A stretch of DNA of 10,074 nucleotides from a bacterium (GTDB lineage Bacteria; Actinomycetota; Acidimicrobiia; Acidimicrobiales; Ilumatobacteraceae). The position numbers and the translations under genes were made by a program. Each line of letters begins with the position of its first letter. Within the stretch, counting starts at the first letter, position 1. Below, one piece after another: positions 7,316 through 10,074 of this stretch. Under the pieces are notes generated by a model. The model had not been told where the DNA came from. It did not search any database and saw only the letters and a program-made list of their open reading frames with translations. The stretch is taken from positions 1-10,074 of the forward strand of contig JAPOIQ010000021.1 of assembly GCA_029978815.1 (NCBI GenBank), written 5' to 3'.

Positions 7316-8344
7316 GTGGCGTACCAAGCTGAATACATCTGGATTGATGGCCATGAGCCAACTCCGCTCCTCCGTTCCAAGACCAAAGTTCTCGCTGACG
7401 AAGTGACCGAACCCCCGATCTGGGGTTTCGACGGTTCTTCAACTCAGCAGGCAACTGGCGACAAGTCAGACTGCGTCCTTCGTCCGACCTTTGTCTGCCC
7501 CGACCCGATTCGTGGCGGCCGCAACATTCTCGTGATGTGTGAGGTGCTGCTTGCCTCAACGATGCGTGCACACCCAACGAATACTCGTGCCGCTTGCGCT
7601 CGCGTCGAGAAGAAGTTCAAGGACGACGAGATGATCTTCGGCCTCGAGCAGGAGTACACCATGATGCGGCCAGACGGCTCACCACTCGGCTTCCCAGCCG
7701 GCGGCGGACAGCCAGCTCCACAGGGTCCGTACTATTGTGGCGTTGGCACCGGTCGCGTCGTTGGTCGTGAAATTGTCGAAGAGCACACACAGGCGTGTAT
7801 CGACGCAGGTCTCTCCATTTCGGGTACGAACGCCGAAGTGATGCCCGGCCAGTGGGAATTCCAGATCGGACCACTCGGCCCGACCGCAGTTGGCGACCAG
7901 ATGTACGTCGCTCGCTGGCTCCTTCACCGCATTGCCGAGGATTACGACGTCGTCATCAGTTTCGATGCAAAGCCGATGAAGGGCGACTGGAACGGCGCTG
8001 GCTGTCATACCAACTTCTCCACCATCGCAATGCGTGAGAACTACAAGGCGATCACCGCTGCCTGTGAAGCCATCGGCAAGAACTACATGATGCTCGTCGA
8101 GAACTACGGAGACGGCATTGCAGATCGCCTTACCGGCCAGCACGAGACCGCCCCATGGAACAAGTTCTCCTTCGGCGTCTCTGACCGCGGTGCATCGATC
8201 CGTATTCCATGGCAGGTCGAGAAAGACGGCAAGGGCTACGCAGAAGATCGTCGTCCAAATGCCAACTGCGATCCATATACCGTTACGCAGCTCATCACCG
8301 AAACGGTGTGCTCAGCTGCTGCGAAGGGTTCCAAGAAGCGCTGA
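7316..8344 (+). CDS. glnII: Glutamine synthetase type II (eukaryote-like)
   Basis: This enzyme makes glutamine from glutamate, ammonia and ATP in the cytoplasm. The 342-residue length and motifs are those of GSII, as found in eukaryotes, rhizobia, Frankia and Streptomyces, not of the longer GSI. Motifs seen: WGFDGSST (36-43, beta-grasp), FGLEQEYT (108-115, metal-binding Glu), NAEVMPGQWEFQIGP (172-186), GDWNGAGCHTNFS (223-235, with the catalytic-loop His), SDRGASIRIP (289-298) and EDRRPNANCDPY (310-321). GSII has no adenylylation site, so control is expected at transcription or by metabolites. The probable GlnR-type array at 7218-7256 fits this. Two hairpins follow the stop, the second a clear intrinsic terminator. 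The type I enzyme follows in the same direction. The closely packed, translationally favoured codons look more optimised than those of the next gene. Confidence 0.96.
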   Translation: MAYQAEYIWIDGHEPTPLLRSKTKVLADEVTEPPIWGFDGSSTQQATGDKSDCVLRPTFVCPDPIRGGRNILVMCEVLLASTMRAHPTNTRAACARVEKKFKDDEMIFGLEQEYTMMRPDGSPLGFPAGGGQPAPQGPYYCGVGTGRVVGREIVEEHTQACIDAGLSISGTNAEVMPGQWEFQIGPLGPTAVGDQMYVARWLLHRIAEDYDVVISFDAKPMKGDWNGAGCHTNFSTIAMRENYKAITAACEAIGKNYMMLVENYGDGIADRLTGQHETAPWNKFSFGVSDRGASIRIPWQVEKDGKGYAEDRRPNANCDPYTVTQLITETVCSAAAKGSKKR

Positions 8345-8354
8345 GCATTTCAGC

Positions 8355-8367
8355 GTCACTTGGTGAC
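8355..8367. repeat. Short inverted repeat after the GSII stop
   Basis: GTCAC and GTGAC are separated by three bases, ten bases after the GSII stop. Flanking CAGCG and CGCTG could extend the stem with a two-base bulge. It may stabilise the 3' end of the mRNA ahead of the terminator. No T-run follows. Confidence 0.35.
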
Positions 8368-8375
8368 ATCGCTGT

Positions 8376-8416
8376 GAAGGGGGCCTCGTACGCACGGGGT
8401 CCCCTTCGCCGTTTTT
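8376..8416 (+). terminator. Intrinsic terminator after GSII
   Basis: A ten-base-pair stem (GAAGGGGGCC at 8376-8385 with GGTCCCCTTC at 8398-8407, including one G-T pair) closes a 12-base loop. Four bases later comes a run of five T (8412-8416). It lies 31 bases after the GSII stop and ends 32 bases before the next start, so it separates the two glutamine synthetase genes. Confidence 0.8.
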
Positions 8417-8437
8417 CACTGCCAGAATAAAGATGAT

Positions 8438-8443
8438 GAGGAG
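8438..8443 (+). promoter_or_regulatory. Shine-Dalgarno GAGGAG for GSI
   Basis: GAGGAG ends five bases before the ATG at 8449, a near-ideal ribosome site, and fixes the start. No separate promoter is obvious between the terminator T-run and this site. Confidence 0.8.
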
Positions 8444-8448
8444 AAATC

Positions 8449-9786
8449 ATGCGTGAACAGCAATGTGATTACGTGCTCAAAACCGCGTCAGAGCGTGGTG
8501 TCCGCATGGTACGAATGTGGTTTACCGACGTGCTCGGCAACCTGAAAAGCTTTGCGATAAGCCAAAACGAACTTGAAAATGCACTCAACGATGGAATGAC
8601 CTTCGATGGGTCATCTATCGACGGATTTTCTCGAGTTCAAGAATCAGATGTTCTCGCCATTCCTGACCCTGACACATTTCAAATCTTGCCGCTCGGCGAC
8701 AAGGGGGCGGCCGAAGCACGAGTGTTTTGCGATATCCACAATCTTGATGGAACCCCGTTCACCGGAGATCCGCGTCAGGTCCTTCGACGCCACGTAGAGG
8801 AGGCGCGTGCTGAGGGTCTTACGTTTTACATCGCCCCCGATATCGAGTTCTTCTACTTCAGTACCCCACAACCTGGTGAACGGCCAACACCGCTCGACAA
8901 CGGTGGATACTTTGACCTCACCACTCGCGATGTCACTGGAGATCTCCGAAAGCAAACCATTCGTACGCTTGAACAAATCGGGATTCCTGTCGAGTATTCA
9001 TTCCATGAAGATTCGCCGAGCCAGCAGGAAATCGATCTACGCCACGACGATGCCTTAACCATCGCTGACTCCGTTATGACGTTTCGGCTGATCGTGAGAG
9101 AAGTTGCAGCAGCGCACGGTGTGTATGCGACCTTCATGCCAAAGCCTCTCGAGGGTGTGCAAGGTTCAGGCATGCACACGCATCTTTCTCTCTTCTCAGG
9201 TGATGACAATGCGTTCTACGACGAGCACGATGAGTACAACCTCTCGCCAGTTGCAAAGTCGTTCACGGCAGGCTTGCTTCGTCACGCAGCAGAGATCACT
9301 GCCATCACCAACCCGACAGTCAACTCATATAAGCGACTGGTCCCTGGTTTCGAGGCACCCGTTCATCTCAGTTGGGCTCGCAACAACCGATCAGGCTTGA
9401 TTCGAGTGCCAATTCCCAAGCGAGGCAATCCACTTGCAACCCGTTTGGAATACCGATCCCCTGACCCGAGCTGCAACCCGTATCTCGCATTTAGCCTCAT
9501 GCTTGCCGCCGGACTGAAGGGCGTGCGCGAGGGTTACGAACTTCCGGCCGAAGCGGATGCCAACCTGTTTGAGTTAGACGACCACGCACTCAACAAACTC
9601 GGAATTGGCCAGTTACCTCAATCACTTGCCGAAGCGCTGCACGCGATGGAGCGGTCAGAACTCGTTCGAGAAGCTCTCGGGGAACACATCTTCGAATGGT
9701 TCCTGCGCAATAAGCGCCGTGAATGGATGGATTACAAGACCCATGTCAGCCAGTTTGAAATCGATCGTTACCTGGGGACTCTGTGA
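8449..9786 (+). CDS. glnA: Glutamine synthetase type I, GlnA2-like
   Basis: This is a second ATP-dependent glutamate-ammonia ligase. The 445-residue length and sequence match the shorter GlnA2 of Mycobacterium tuberculosis (about 446 residues) better than the ~478-residue GlnA1. Motifs: VRMWFTDVLG (21-30), FDGSSIDGF (52-60), APDIEFFYF (129-137, metal Glu133), HEDSPSQQEIDL (186-197), GSGMHTHLSL (239-248), NPTVNSYKRLVPG (288-300), NNRSGLIRVP (312-321) and LEYRSPDPSCNPY (333-345). All catalytic blocks look intact. At the position of the adenylylated Tyr of GSI-beta enzymes this protein has Phe374 (ANLFEL), so GlnE-type adenylylation is not expected. The stop codon overlaps the start of the receiver gene (GTGA), implying translational coupling. 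Expression could come from readthrough of the upstream terminator or from a promoter I cannot place. Confidence 0.95.
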   Translation: MREQQCDYVLKTASERGVRMVRMWFTDVLGNLKSFAISQNELENALNDGMTFDGSSIDGFSRVQESDVLAIPDPDTFQILPLGDKGAAEARVFCDIHNLDGTPFTGDPRQVLRRHVEEARAEGLTFYIAPDIEFFYFSTPQPGERPTPLDNGGYFDLTTRDVTGDLRKQTIRTLEQIGIPVEYSFHEDSPSQQEIDLRHDDALTIADSVMTFRLIVREVAAAHGVYATFMPKPLEGVQGSGMHTHLSLFSGDDNAFYDEHDEYNLSPVAKSFTAGLLRHAAEITAITNPTVNSYKRLVPGFEAPVHLSWARNNRSGLIRVPIPKRGNPLATRLEYRSPDPSCNPYLAFSLMLAAGLKGVREGYELPAEADANLFELDDHALNKLGIGQLPQSLAEALHAMERSELVREALGEHIFEWFLRNKRREWMDYKTHVSQFEIDRYLGTL

Positions 9787-10074
9787 CCAACGTCGAGAGC
9801 GGAACCCTTCTCGTTGTCGGCGATCCGATTTCTCCTGAACTCGCGCGCACCCTCGACCTCGCTGGTCGCAAATGGGTCGGCATATGCGCTTCCGACGATC
9901 CGAATGCGATCGAACCTAAGGGAGGTTGGGCTGGAGCGATCATCGATCTCTCAGCAGATCCCGAGTCGGGTTGGTCGGTCGCTCGTGGCCTTCGCAGATC
10001 CGATAGAGATCCCGTTCGTGCTCTGGTGTTGGTAAGCGGAGGGCAACTTGCAGAACTCAGTCATCGTGACGAAC
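9783..10074 (+). CDS. GlnR-like atypical response regulator, N-terminal receiver only (cut by window end)
   Basis: The frame opens with GTG overlapping the glnA stop (GTGA), has GGGGA four bases upstream, and stays open for 97 codons to the edge. The pattern is that of a CheY-like receiver: strand 1 TLLVVGDP (8-15), strand 3 with an Asp at the phospho-acceptor place (GAIIDLSAD, D55), and strand 4 ending ALVLVSGG (80-87). Only one acidic residue (D14) is left where receivers usually have two. Streptomyces GlnR is likewise atypical, and the order of segments (...D at strand 3, LR-S, LVLV--GGLA) resembles it from memory. A winged-helix DNA-binding domain would be expected beyond the edge. Its linkage to a glutamine synthetase supports a role in nitrogen control. 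A canonical GlnE, which neighbours glnA2 in mycobacteria, is not what is here. Confidence 0.6.
   Translation, partial: MTNVESGTLLVVGDPISPELARTLDLAGRKWVGICASDDPNAIEPKGGWAGAIIDLSADPESGWSVARGLRRSDRDPVRALVLVSGGQLAELSHRDE

Noticed and set aside
9783..10074. glnE (adenylyltransferase) start, expected after glnA2 by analogy with mycobacteria
   Set aside because: The translated sequence has receiver-type strands with an Asp at strand 3 and no nucleotidyltransferase motif in the visible part.

Overview
The window looks like a chromosomal segment from an actinobacterium. GC content is moderate (roughly mid-50s per cent by eye). The evidence for actinobacteria is: a MhuD-type heme mono-oxygenase, a lysC with a built-in beta-subunit start of the Corynebacterium/Mycobacterium kind, a GlnA2-like type I glutamine synthetase, a GlnR-like atypical receiver, and several starts carrying the TANNNT-6 nt-start leaderless promoter signature. 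A deep-branching class such as Acidimicrobiia is a plausible guess but is not proven. I see no mobile element, RNA gene, CRISPR or phage signal. Coding density is very high, and no gap exceeds about 110 bases.

Left part (1-974): an unrecognised membrane-anchored or secreted protein runs off the left edge on the minus strand. Divergent from it is a small MazG-type nucleotide pyrophosphohydrolase with a Cys-rich tail. Middle left (985-4544, minus strand): a compact run transcribed as mhuD-like, lysC, class I SAM methyltransferase, asd. lysC and asd are the first two steps of the aspartate pathway to lysine, threonine, methionine and diaminopimelate. The intervening methyltransferase and the upstream heme mono-oxygenase are not part of that pathway. 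lysC carries an internal in-frame start with a strong Shine-Dalgarno, so it probably yields alpha and beta subunits. asd has its own probable leaderless promoter, overlapped by a perfect 7-bp inverted repeat.

Middle right (4625-7207, plus strand): one large molybdenum hydroxylase of the xanthine dehydrogenase/aldehyde oxidase family. Its two [2Fe-2S] clusters and the molybdopterin domains are fused in one chain, and no FAD subunit is nearby.

Right part (7218-10074, plus strand): a nitrogen-assimilation block. A type II (eukaryote-like) glutamine synthetase is preceded by a four-half-site, 11-bp-period array resembling a GlnR box and followed by an intrinsic terminator. Next comes a GlnA2-like type I glutamine synthetase with Phe in place of the adenylylated Tyr. 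Its stop codon overlaps (GTGA) the start of a GlnR-like receiver gene cut by the right edge. The block suggests a local circuit in which a GlnR-type regulator is made together with one glutamine synthetase and may act on the other. That link is inference.
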